In this document: positions 1 through 6,973 of the stretch, in pieces
Layout of the letters: each line of letters starts with the position of its first letter
Numbering within the stretch: position 1 is the first letter of the stretch
Origin: Ornithinimicrobium faecis
GTDB taxonomy: Bacteria; Actinomycetota; Actinomycetes; Actinomycetales; Dermatophilaceae
Assembly: GCF_023923225.1 (NCBI RefSeq)
Contig: NZ_CP099489.1
Coordinates: forward strand, 4,464,001 to 4,528,000
Reading direction: 5' to 3'
DNA: 64,000 nt
The notes under the pieces: model-generated
The model's database searches: none
What the model saw: the letters and a program-made list of their open reading frames with translations, nothing else
What the model was told of the DNA's origin: nothing
Made by a program: the position numbers and the translations under genes

Positions 1-70
1 CCAACAGGGCGAGACTGACGGTGGCAGCGCCGAATGCAGCGCGGGTGAAGCGGGGCTTGGTGCTCAGCAC
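1..70 (-). CDS. N-terminus of an exported protein, cut by the window edge
   Basis: A GTG start at 70 is preceded by a good ribosome binding site (GAGGGAG, ten bases upstream) and reads leftward for 23 codons to the window edge. The visible residues are a short positive stretch (KPRFTR) followed by a hydrophobic Ala/Val/Leu run, the beginning of a signal peptide. An IdeR/DtxR-type iron box lies about 40 bp upstream. From this context the gene may encode an iron or siderophore uptake protein such as an ABC substrate-binding lipoprotein, but the mature part is outside the window, so the function is inference only. Confidence 0.6.
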   Translation of the reverse strand, partial: MLSTKPRFTRAAFGAATVSLALL

Positions 71-108
71 GGGGTGTGTGCTCCCTCGGCGTGACAGTAG
101 GACCCGAC

Positions 109-127
109 GAAGGTTAGGGCAACCTAA
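109..127 (-). promoter_or_regulatory. IdeR/DtxR-type iron box
   Basis: The 19-bp palindromic stretch matches the actinobacterial iron-box consensus (TTAGGTTAGGCTAACCTAA) at 15 of 19 positions. It lies upstream of the exported protein that starts at 70, where an iron-loaded IdeR/DtxR repressor would block transcription. The divergent molybdenum cofactor gene starts about 90 bp away and probably has its own promoter. Confidence 0.7.
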
Positions 128-203
128 GGTAATTACGCAACACGTCAGTGAGCATTAAGTCTGCGGTGGGCACACCCGACGGTGTTCGTCCGCGCCCACG
201 GCC

Positions 204-209
204 TAGCAT
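204..209 (+). promoter_or_regulatory. -10 box of a leaderless transcript (TAGCAT)
   Basis: TAGCAT followed by 6 bases and the GTG at 216. The GGAGG next to the start is too close to act as a Shine-Dalgarno site, so transcription probably begins at the start codon. Confidence 0.55.
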
Positions 210-215
210 GGAGGT

Positions 216-734
216 GTGAGTGACACCGCCGCACCACCCGTCACGCGCGTCCTGGTCATCACCGTCTCGGACCGCGCGGTCAGCGGGGCGCGCGAGGACC
301 GGTCCGGACCGCTGCTGGTCGACCTGTTCACGGCGGCGGACTATGACGTCACCGGCCCCCGTCTGGTGACCGACGGCGTGGACCCGGTGTCCGCCGGCAT
401 CCAGGTCGGCATCGACGAGGGTTTTGGTCTCATCGTGACCAGCGGGGGCACCGGCGTCTCACCACGTGACTTCACTCCCGAGGCGACCCGCAGGTTCGTG
501 ACCCGAGAGCTCGTGGGGGTCGCCGAGCACCTGCGGAGGGAAGGGACACGGCATACCCCCTTGGCTGCCCTGTCCCGAGGCATCGTCGGCGTCGCCGACT
601 CAACCGACCCCGACGGGGTCGGCACACTGCTGGTCAACCTGCCCGGCAGCGTCAAGGGTGTCGAGCAATCCATGGAGGCCCTCATGCCACTGCTGCCACA
701 TCTGCTCAGCCAGGTCATCGGGTGGGATCACTGA
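216..734 (+). CDS. moaB: MoaB/MogA-family molybdopterin cofactor protein
   Basis: A 172-residue single-domain MoaB/Mog protein. Family members bind molybdopterin, and MogA-type enzymes adenylate it before molybdenum insertion. The substrate-binding signature TSGGTG is at residues 75-80, followed by a conserved Asp/Phe/Thr stretch (PRDFTPEAT), and LPGS is at 142-145. The length is usual for the family. The GTG start at 216 is supported by a TAGCAT box 6 bases upstream; an ATG at 208 is closed at once by a stop. The stop codon shares one base with the moaA start (TGATG), so the two genes form an operon. MogA and MoaB functions cannot be separated by eye. Confidence 0.85.
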   Translation: MSDTAAPPVTRVLVITVSDRAVSGAREDRSGPLLVDLFTAADYDVTGPRLVTDGVDPVSAGIQVGIDEGFGLIVTSGGTGVSPRDFTPEATRRFVTRELVGVAEHLRREGTRHTPLAALSRGIVGVADSTDPDGVGTLLVNLPGSVKGVEQSMEALMPLLPHLLSQVIGWDH

Positions 735-1711
735 TGGCACTCCTGGACACCTACGGCAGGGCCCACCGCGACCTGCGCATCTCGCTGACTGACCGGTGCT
801 CGCTGCGCTGCACCTACTGCATGCCCGAGCAGGGGCTGCCCTGGCTGGCCAAGCCGACGCTGCTGACCACCGAGGAGCTCATTCACCTCGCCCGGATTGC
901 GGTCGACCTGGGCATCGATGAGGTGCGGCTGACCGGTGGCGAGCCGCTGCTGCGCAGGGATCTGATCGACGTGGTCTCCGGCATCGCGGCCCTCGGCGTC
1001 GAGGTCTCGATGACCACCAACGCCCTCGGGCTGGACAAGGTCGCTGCGGACCTGGTGGCCGCCGGGCTGACCAGGGTCAACATCAGCCTCGACACCCTGG
1101 ACCGGGAGACCTTCAAGACCCTGGCCCGGCGGGACCGCCTCGATGACACCCTGGCCGGCATCGAGGCCGCGGCCGCGGCGGGGTTGGCGCCGCTGAAGCT
1201 CAACACGGTGCTGATGCGCGACATCAACCACCTGGAGGCGCCGCAACTGCTGGCCTTCGCGCTGGACCACGGCTATCAGCTGCGCTTCATCGAGCAGATG
1301 CCGCTGGATGCCGGACACACCTGGCGGCGGGACAACATGGTCACCGGTGAGGAGGTGCTGGCGCTGCTGCGCGAGCACTATGAGCTGACGCCGGTCGAGC
1401 AGCGCGGCAGCGCGCCCGCCGAGCGGTTCCACGTCGACGGTGGCCCGGAGACCGTGGGCGTGATCGCCTCGGTGACCGCTCCGTTCTGTGGCGCGTGCGA
1501 CCGGGTGCGGCTCACTGCTGACGGCCAGGTCCGCAACTGCCTGTTCGCGAACACCGAGACGGACCTGCGCACGCCCCTGCGTGAGGGCGCCTCAGACGAG
1601 GAGCTCGCCGAGCTGGTGCGCGCCTGCATCACCGCCAAGCTGCCAGGTCACGGCATCAACGACCCCGGTTTCCTGCAGCCCGGACGCCCGATGAGCGCCA
1701 TCGGGGGCTGA
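734..1711 (+). CDS. moaA: GTP 3',8-cyclase MoaA
   Basis: A 325-residue radical SAM enzyme that converts GTP to 3',8-cyclo-7,8-dihydro-GTP, the first step of molybdopterin synthesis. The N-terminal 4Fe-4S motif CxxxCxxC uses Cys22, Cys26 and Cys29. The second, GTP-binding cluster uses Cys252, Cys255 and Cys269. The chain ends in the double glycine typical of MoaA, needed for its interaction in the family. The ATG at 734 overlaps the upstream stop by one base; an in-frame GTG at 722 would add four residues and is less likely. No moaC, moaD or moaE lies in the window, so the pathway must be completed elsewhere. Confidence 0.95.
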   Translation: MALLDTYGRAHRDLRISLTDRCSLRCTYCMPEQGLPWLAKPTLLTTEELIHLARIAVDLGIDEVRLTGGEPLLRRDLIDVVSGIAALGVEVSMTTNALGLDKVAADLVAAGLTRVNISLDTLDRETFKTLARRDRLDDTLAGIEAAAAAGLAPLKLNTVLMRDINHLEAPQLLAFALDHGYQLRFIEQMPLDAGHTWRRDNMVTGEEVLALLREHYELTPVEQRGSAPAERFHVDGGPETVGVIASVTAPFCGACDRVRLTADGQVRNCLFANTETDLRTPLREGASDEELAELVRACITAKLPGHGINDPGFLQPGRPMSAIGG

Positions 1712-1757
1712 CACGCACGCTCTGCACCGGTGCGCCTTCCGAACGGGCGACCTCACA

Positions 1758-1804
1758 CCGCGTGTCGCGCACAACGGCCCGGCTGAACCCCGCGTGTCGC
1801 GCAC
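1758..1804. repeat. 15-bp direct repeat pair
   Basis: The 15-mer CCGCGTGTCGCGCAC occurs at 1758-1772 and again at 1790-1804, in the gap between moaA and the convergent small gene that ends at 1874. Purpose unknown. Confidence 0.5.
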
Positions 1805-1873
1805 GGTGCGCGAATCGTTGCGGCGTGCCCTGCGCTCCAGCGCGGATCCTGCACATCGGGAGACCGGGGCAGG

Positions 1874-2092
1874 TCACCGCAGCTCGGACGTCACGCGCTG
1901 CATCAGCTGCTCAACTGTCAGCGGCTCAACGATCCCGTTGACGAGGTCTGCATCACGCCGCTCCAGCTCCGCCATCTGGTCCTCGGTGAGCGCGAAGTCA
2001 TCGTCCACGGTCTGCTCCAGGTAATGGAGCAGATCACGACGCTCAGCATCACTGAGTCGATCAATCGTCGCTTTGAGTCCTGGCGTCACCAT
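1874..2092 (-). CDS. orphan antitoxin-like protein (addiction-module family)
   Basis: A 72-residue protein with the layout of the small addiction-module antitoxin family (Pfam Unstab_antitox type): an N-terminal helical part (LSDAERRDLLHYLEQ), then a C-terminal block LERRDADLVNGIVEPLTVEQ matching the family pattern of Arg-rich helix, Gly and a Glu-Pro-containing turn. Family members pair with a RelE/ParE-type toxin encoded just downstream. Here the downstream side (1712-1873) holds no toxin reading frame, and the upstream neighbour is a cupin gene. It may be a solitary remnant or act on a toxin elsewhere. The start at ATG 2092 has no strong ribosome binding site. Confidence 0.55.
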   Translation of the reverse strand: MVTPGLKATIDRLSDAERRDLLHYLEQTVDDDFALTEDQMAELERRDADLVNGIVEPLTVEQLMQRVTSELR

Positions 2093-2161
2093 GACTCAAT
2101 GTTCCGGCGGCCACGCACTGTCCGGGGCAGATCATCCACAGGCGAGCTTCAGGACCCTCCG

Positions 2162-2578
2162 TCAGGGGCGAGCGATCGTCAGGAGGCAGACGGCGTCAGT
2201 CAGCGCATCGACGTGGTGACGCTCCGGTGGGATCGGCAGCAGGCCGCCGGCGTGCAGCGTCCACCGCTCGCCACCTGCGACGAGCACCACCTCACCGCGC
2301 AGCACCTGCAGGGTCGCCGCTGGCGGCGACTCGTGCTCGGGCAGCTGGCTGCCCTCCCGCAGGGCGAAGAGCACCGACTGCAGCAGCGGACCGCGAACGA
2401 CGGGGCGGGTGCGCAGGCCGTTGGGACGCTCGGTCGCCTCCTGCAGCAGTTGTGCCCCGAGGGCGGACAGGTCTTCGGGCTCGGCACGTTGTGGCTCGGC
2501 CAGCGGCAGTCCGGGCCCCTTCGGGGAGCCAGAGCCCTGCGACAGACCAGAGTCCATCGGCTGGCCCTCGCCACTCAC
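2162..2578 (-). CDS. cupin-domain protein coupled to bioY
   Basis: A 138-residue protein whose second half has the cupin pattern: a Gly-rich turn with LRGEVVLVAGGERWTL, then HAGGLLPIPPERHHV, with histidines and a glutamate at positions usual for a small beta-barrel. It lacks the full metal-binding histidine set, so enzymatic activity is uncertain. The GTG start at 2578 overlaps the bioY stop by four bases (GTGA), which fixes the start and shows translational coupling. It probably helps or senses something related to biotin uptake, but that is inference from position alone. Confidence 0.65.
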   Translation of the reverse strand: MSGEGQPMDSGLSQGSGSPKGPGLPLAEPQRAEPEDLSALGAQLLQEATERPNGLRTRPVVRGPLLQSVLFALREGSQLPEHESPPAATLQVLRGEVVLVAGGERWTLHAGGLLPIPPERHHVDALTDAVCLLTIARP

Positions 2579-3180
2579 CGGTTGTCGCGCTTGGCAGCGT
2601 CGAGCTCGCGCACGCCCTGCCAGGCCACCGGGATGATCGCGGCCGCAATCAGGGCCTTGATGATGCCGCCGGGGATGAAGGGCCACAGGCCCCAGGCGAG
2701 CGTCTGACCGAGGTCGGCGCCGGTGACGACCGCCAGCCAGGGCAGACCGACCAGGAAGACCACGCCGGAGCCGGCCAGGAAGGTGACGGCCGCCTGCAGG
2801 AACTTGCGGTCCCACTGGCGCTGAGCGAGCCACCCGGTGAGCGCCGCCGCAAGGATGAAGCCGGCGATGTAGCCGCCCGTCGAGCTGAGCATCACACCCA
2901 GCCCGTGCCCGGCGTCAGAGAACCACGGCACCCCGGCCACGCCCAGCAGCGCATAGGCCAGCATCGCGAGCACCCCGCGGCTGGCACCGAGGGTCGATCC
3001 GACGAGCAGAACGGCGAGGGTCTGTCCGGTGATCGGCACCGGCCACAGCGGGATCGCCACCTGGGCGAGCAGGCCGGTCAGGGCAGCTCCGCCCAGCACG
3101 AGCGAGACATCGGTGACGAGACCACGCGGGAGGACGTGATCAGCGAGGGTGGGCCGGCCGACTGCGAGCGAGAGCGTCAT
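2575..3180 (-). CDS. bioY: biotin transporter subunit BioY
   Basis: A 201-residue membrane protein, the substrate-binding S component of the biotin ECF transporter. It has about six hydrophobic segments and the family signatures PVPITGQTLAVLLVGSTLG (residues about 47-65) and GGYIAGF. BioY is the biotin-recognising subunit and can work alone or with BioM/BioN ATPase and T components; neither of those is in the window. The start at ATG 3180 is supported by a TACGAT box 7 bases upstream. The divergent pdxK gene shares a 103-bp promoter region with it. Confidence 0.93.
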   Translation of the reverse strand: MTLSLAVGRPTLADHVLPRGLVTDVSLVLGGAALTGLLAQVAIPLWPVPITGQTLAVLLVGSTLGASRGVLAMLAYALLGVAGVPWFSDAGHGLGVMLSSTGGYIAGFILAAALTGWLAQRQWDRKFLQAAVTFLAGSGVVFLVGLPWLAVVTGADLGQTLAWGLWPFIPGGIIKALIAAAIIPVAWQGVRELDAAKRDNR

Positions 3181-3187
3181 GCGCCCG

Positions 3188-3193
3188 ATCGTA
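3188..3193 (-). promoter_or_regulatory. -10 box of bioY (TACGAT)
   Basis: TACGAT on the minus strand followed by 7 bases and the bioY ATG; no Shine-Dalgarno site, so a leaderless start is likely. Confidence 0.5.
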
Positions 3194-3283
3194 GACCGTG
3201 GCTCACACGCGCCGCGATGCTGTCCTCAGCGGCGTGAAACAGCCGGCTACCAGGTTGTCCCTGGGCAGTGGCAACATTGAGGG

Positions 3284-4090
3284 ATGACTTCTGCTCCCGT
3301 TGCCCTGACCATCGCCGGCTCCGAGGCCACCGGTGGCGCGGGCGCCCAGGCTGACCTGCGCACCTTCCAGGCCAACCACGTCTTCGGCGCGGTCGCCCTC
3401 ACCTGCATCGTCTCCTTCGACCCGAAGGCCGACTGGGGCCACCGGTTCGTGCCGGTGGACGCCCAGGTGATCTCCGACCAGCTCGAGGCGATCACGGCGG
3501 CCTATGACGAGGACCAGCTGTCGGTGACCAAGATCGGCATGCTCGGCACTCCCACGACGATCGCGACCGTGGCCGGGGCCCTGCAGCAGCGCCCCTTCCG
3601 CCAGGTCGTGCTGGACCCGGTCCTGATCTGCAAGGGCCAGGAGCCGGGCGCCGCGCTCGACACGGACACCGCCCTGAAGGCCCAGGTACTCCCCCTCGCG
3701 ACGTTCGTGACGCCCAACCACTTCGAGGCCGAGTCGCTGTCCGGCCTGGAGATCCACACCGTCGAGGACCTCACCGCGGCCGCCGTGCGGATCCATGAGA
3801 TCTCCGGTGCCGCAGTCCTGGCCAAGGGCGGCATCCGCCTGCCGGGCGCCGACGCCGTGGACGTCTTCTATGACGGCCAGACGACCGAGCTGCTCACCGC
3901 CCCCAAGGTCGGTGAGGTCGCCGTGGCCGGCGCCGGTTGCACCCTGGCCGCTGCTGTCACCGCCCGCCTCGCACTGGGCGACTCCCCGTTGGAGGCCGCC
4001 CGTGCCGCCAAGGCGTTCGTGACCGCTGGCATCGTGGACCGGCTGCAGTCCCAGGCCCCCTTCGACGTGGTGCGCCAGCAGGCCGTATGA
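3284..4090 (+). CDS. pdxK: pyridoxal/pyridoxine kinase, ThiD-family type
   Basis: A 268-residue ribokinase-fold kinase. It starts with the nucleotide/substrate segment [18 protein letters not shown] and ends with the anion-hole motif [10 protein letters not shown], where the catalytic residue of this family sits. The GAGCT version, with its cysteine, and the internal CKGQEPG segment resemble the pyridoxal kinases of Firmicutes that evolved from ThiD. This suggests phosphorylation of pyridoxal/pyridoxine (vitamin B6 salvage), though hydroxymethylpyrimidine may also be a substrate. No thiamine genes lie beside it. The EamA exporter follows 49 bp downstream on the same strand. Confidence 0.82.
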   Translation: MTSAPVALTIAGSEATGGAGAQADLRTFQANHVFGAVALTCIVSFDPKADWGHRFVPVDAQVISDQLEAITAAYDEDQLSVTKIGMLGTPTTIATVAGALQQRPFRQVVLDPVLICKGQEPGAALDTDTALKAQVLPLATFVTPNHFEAESLSGLEIHTVEDLTAAAVRIHEISGAAVLAKGGIRLPGADAVDVFYDGQTTELLTAPKVGEVAVAGAGCTLAAAVTARLALGDSPLEAARAAKAFVTAGIVDRLQSQAPFDVVRQQAV

Positions 4091-4139
4091 CGAGGGGCCG
4101 GCTCCCGCTGCCCCTGCCCCTCGGCATACGGCGGGGTCG

Positions 4140-5069
4140 GTGACCGGTCCCCAGCCACGCGCTGACGCCCAGGCGGCAGCGCGCACCGGCGCCCTGATGG
4201 CGCTGGGCTCGATGTTCTGCGTCCAGCTGGGCGTGGTCGCGGCCTTCTCCGTCTTCGACCAGATCGGTCCCGACGGTGCCGCGTGGCTGCGCCTGACCTG
4301 GGCGGGGCTGATCTTCCTGGTCTTCGTGCGGCCGCGCCCGCTCCAGCTCGCCCGCCGCGATCTTCTGGCCTGCGTCGGACTCGGCGTGGTGACGGCCTTC
4401 GTCACGATCCTGTTCATGTTTGCCGTCGAGCGGATCCCGGTCGGGACGGCCAGCGCCCTGGAGTTCCTCGGCCCGCTGTCTGTCGCGGTGCTGCGCGGCC
4501 GGAACCGCCGGGCGGCCATCTGGCCGGTGCTGGCCATGGTGGGTGTCCTGCTGCTGACCGAGCCCTGGCGCGACTCGGTCGACCCGGTCGGGGTGGCTCT
4601 CGCGCTCGGTGCCGCTGCCTGCTGGGCGTTCTACATCCTGCTCACCCAGCGGGTGGGCGACGCGGTCTCCGGGCTGCAGGGGCTGGCGATCTCGATGCCC
4701 GTCGCCGCGTTGGTGGCCACCGCGCTCCTCGGTGGTGCGGTCATCCCGGACCTGACCTGGCGCCACGTCCTGATCGGTCTCGGGCTCGCGATCCTGCTCC
4801 CCGTCATCCCGTTCGCGCTCGAGATGCTCGCGCTGCGCCGGATGACGACGGCCTCGTTCGGCACGCTGATGGCCCTCGAGCCGGCCATGGCGCTCGTCCT
4901 CGGGCTGGTCATCCTGAGTCAGCAGCCGGGGGTCCTGCCGATCATCGGGATCCTGTTCGTCGTGGCCGCGGGCATCGGCGCCGAGCGCACCGGCGCGCGC
5001 GTGGAGGACGAGGCTCCGCCGCACGAGCGCGAGAACGACCCCGGCGACCCGGGCTATGTGGTGCCCTGA
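4140..5069 (+). CDS. EamA-family (drug/metabolite) exporter
   Basis: A 309-residue protein with about ten hydrophobic segments arranged as two EamA repeats, the RhtA/YdcZ-like topology of small-molecule exporters (amino acids, nucleotides or drugs). The second repeat carries the usual Pro/Glu-containing segment (FGTLMALEPAMALVLG, about residues 239-254). The GTG start at 4140 follows a G-rich stretch. Its substrate cannot be read from the sequence. Position next to pdxK hints at, but does not prove, a vitamin-related cargo. Confidence 0.85.
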   Translation: MTGPQPRADAQAAARTGALMALGSMFCVQLGVVAAFSVFDQIGPDGAAWLRLTWAGLIFLVFVRPRPLQLARRDLLACVGLGVVTAFVTILFMFAVERIPVGTASALEFLGPLSVAVLRGRNRRAAIWPVLAMVGVLLLTEPWRDSVDPVGVALALGAAACWAFYILLTQRVGDAVSGLQGLAISMPVAALVATALLGGAVIPDLTWRHVLIGLGLAILLPVIPFALEMLALRRMTTASFGTLMALEPAMALVLGLVILSQQPGVLPIIGILFVVAAGIGAERTGARVEDEAPPHERENDPGDPGYVVP

Positions 5070-5099
5070 TACGTCTTTGGGCCGGTCGGGGCGTGCAGC

Positions 5100-5183
5100 C
5101 AAACAGGCGACGTCACCGAGGGTTTTGCATCACTGCAGGTCACAGGACTGGCCGGCTCGCTGCACGTTGACTTTGCCTGTTTG
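5100..5183. repeat. 84-bp segment bounded by imperfect inverted repeats
   Basis: CAAACAGGC at 5100-5108 is repeated inverted as GCCTGTTTG at 5175-5183; extended to 18 bp the arms agree at about 15 positions. It lies between two convergent genes. It could be a transcript-end structure or the remains of a tiny mobile element; no clear target-site duplication flanks it. Confidence 0.45.
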
Positions 5184-5265
5184 AATGCTCGGCGCACCCC
5201 GGTGAGGGACGACCCGGGTGAGGAGTCCGGTGACCCGGCGCCTCGGCATACCGACGCAGCAGGAA

Positions 5266-5289
5266 GGGCCGGGGGCAGTGCCCCGGCCC
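5266..5289 (-). terminator. hairpin terminator after the secreted protein gene
   Basis: A perfect 9-bp stem (GGGCCGGGG / CCCCGGCCC) with a 6-base loop, 22 bp beyond the stop codon of the minus-strand gene ending at 5312. There is no long T tract, as is common in actinobacteria. Confidence 0.7.
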
Positions 5290-5311
5290 AACCGATCAGA
5301 CCCCCTGAGGA

Positions 5312-5821
5312 TCAGGCCCTTCCGTGGATCGTCCGGAAGTGATCGTCGCCCCAACCATCGTCGAAGATCTTGATGGTAACGGTGTGCCCGTCCGGGATGC
5401 TGAGGTCCTCGTAGGTGTAGTTGCCCCCGCTGGGCGGGTCGATGTAGGCGTACTTGCTCCTGCCGTTGTCGTCGGTCCAACTCACCTGGACGTACCAGGC
5501 GTCGGAGTTGGCGAGCGTGTCGTAGACGTAGACCTTCTCGCCCTGCGGATGGAATTCCACCTTGCCGGCGAGCTGATCGCCCGCGGTGTAGAACCGCATC
5601 TTGGCCGCCTCGCCTCCCTTGTCCTTCTGGAAGTAGGTGCCGTCCCACTCATCCGGCAACTCACACCAGCAGCTGGACGTGTCGCGCCACTCACTGCTGG
5701 ACCATGCACCGTCATGCGCCTGGGCCGTGGAGGCCGGGCCGATGACGGCCGCCCCCAGTGCCAGCGGTGCGGCGACGGCTGCGAGTGCGGTCCGGCTGAT
5801 CTTGCGTGTCCTCGCGGACAT
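5312..5821 (-). CDS. secreted protein of unknown function
   Basis: A 169-residue protein with a clear signal peptide: Arg/Lys-rich start, then an Ala-rich hydrophobic core ending in a likely cleavage site STAQA-HD near residue 36. The mature part is rich in Trp, Tyr and Asp, contains one close cysteine pair (SCWC) and a beta-rich C-terminus with DGHTVTIKIFDDGWGDD. I do not recognise a family; it resembles small extracellular beta-sandwich proteins. The ATG at 5821 follows GGGGG 5-9 bases upstream, a better start than the in-frame GTG at 5836. It is a single gene with its own terminator. Confidence 0.75.
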   Translation of the reverse strand: MSARTRKISRTALAAVAAPLALGAAVIGPASTAQAHDGAWSSSEWRDTSSCWCELPDEWDGTYFQKDKGGEAAKMRFYTAGDQLAGKVEFHPQGEKVYVYDTLANSDAWYVQVSWTDDNGRSKYAYIDPPSGGNYTYEDLSIPDGHTVTIKIFDDGWGDDHFRTIHGRA

Positions 5822-5912
5822 TTGATCCCCCTTCACGGGATTGGTGAACTTGCACCACCCACCGTGGGGACGGGCTCTATCGACTCGGTTTCATCCCACT
5901 TTCGTGGAGTGC

Positions 5913-6944
5913 TCAGCGGCTCTCGCGGGCCGACTTCCACAGGTCGATGCCGGCGTCGACAGCGTGCTGGTCGATCTGGGCGAGCTCCTCGTCGGTGAAG
6001 TCGAGCTGGTCCAGCGCGCCAACATTGGCCTCGAGCTGCTCGACGCTGCTGGCGCCGATCAGCACGGAGGTCATCCGCGGATCGCGCAGCACCCAGGCGA
6101 GCGCCATCTGGGCCAGTGACTGCCCACGCTCCTGCGCGATGTCGTTGAGGGCTCGGATGTGCGTGAGCGACTGGTCCGTGAGCAGGTCCGGAGACAATGA
6201 CTTGCCCTGGCTGGCACGCGACCCCTGCGGGATGCCGTCGAGATAGCGGTCGGTGAGCATCCCCTGCGCCAGCGGGGAGAAGGCGATGCACCCGGCACCG
6301 ACGTCCTCCAGGGTGTCGAGCAGCTCGTCGTTCTCGACCCAGCGGTTGAGCATCGAATAGACCGGCTGGTGGATCAGCAAGGGGGTGCCCAGGTCGGCCA
6401 GGATGTCCGCGGCCCGGCGGGTGGCCTCGGCGGAGTAGGACGAGATCCCGACATAGAGCGCCTTGCCGGACTGCACGATCGAGTGCAGGGCGCCCATCGT
6501 CTCCTCGAGCGGCGTGTCCGGGTCGGGCCGGTGGTGATAGAAGATGTCGACATAGTCCAGGCCCATGCGCTGCAGCGACTGGTCCAGGCTGGCGATCAGG
6601 TATTTGCGGGACCCGCCGATCTGACCGTAGGGCCCGGGCCACATGTCCCATCCGGCCTTGCTGGAGATCACCAGCTCGTCGCGCAGTCCGGCGAACGACC
6701 GTGACAGGTGGCGCCCGAAGTTCTCCTCCGCGGCGCCGTAGGGCGGGCCGTAGTTGTTGGCCAGGTCGAAGTGCGTGATGCCCAGGTCGAAGGCGCGGCG
6801 CAGCACCTGCTCCTGCCGCTCGAAGGCCACGTCGTCACCGAAGTTGTGCCACAGCCCCAGGCACACGGCCGGCAGGCTCAGGCCGGAGCGGCCGCTGCGG
6901 CGGTAGGTCATCGAGTCATAACGGGTGGGGTCCGGGATGTGCAT
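5913..6944 (-). CDS. aldo/keto reductase, glyceraldehyde-3-phosphate reductase type
   Basis: A 343-residue NADPH-dependent aldo/keto reductase of the YghZ/Gpr type, which reduces L-glyceraldehyde 3-phosphate and other toxic aldehydes. The TIM-barrel start MTYRRSGRSGLSLPAVCLG, the catalytic Asp and Tyr region DLANNYGPPYGAAEENFG, the Lys in VISSKAGWDMWPGPYG, and the His in YVDIFYHHRPD form the expected tetrad. The C-terminal cofactor loop SVLIGASSVEQLEANV is present. It is a single gene; a CAGGAT sequence lies 6 bases before the ATG. Confidence 0.88.
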   Translation of the reverse strand: MHIPDPTRYDSMTYRRSGRSGLSLPAVCLGLWHNFGDDVAFERQEQVLRRAFDLGITHFDLANNYGPPYGAAEENFGRHLSRSFAGLRDELVISSKAGWDMWPGPYGQIGGSRKYLIASLDQSLQRMGLDYVDIFYHHRPDPDTPLEETMGALHSIVQSGKALYVGISSYSAEATRRAADILADLGTPLLIHQPVYSMLNRWVENDELLDTLEDVGAGCIAFSPLAQGMLTDRYLDGIPQGSRASQGKSLSPDLLTDQSLTHIRALNDIAQERGQSLAQMALAWVLRDPRMTSVLIGASSVEQLEANVGALDQLDFTDEELAQIDQHAVDAGIDLWKSARESR

Positions 6945-6973
6945 GACCCCATCCTGCCGCAGGCCCGTCGCGC

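Noticed and set aside
1712..1873. Toxin gene partner for the antitoxin-like protein
   Set aside because: No frame with RelE/ParE character exists in the gap, only short antisense frames.
5100..5183. Complete insertion sequence
   Set aside because: Too short to encode a transposase and no target-site duplication was found.
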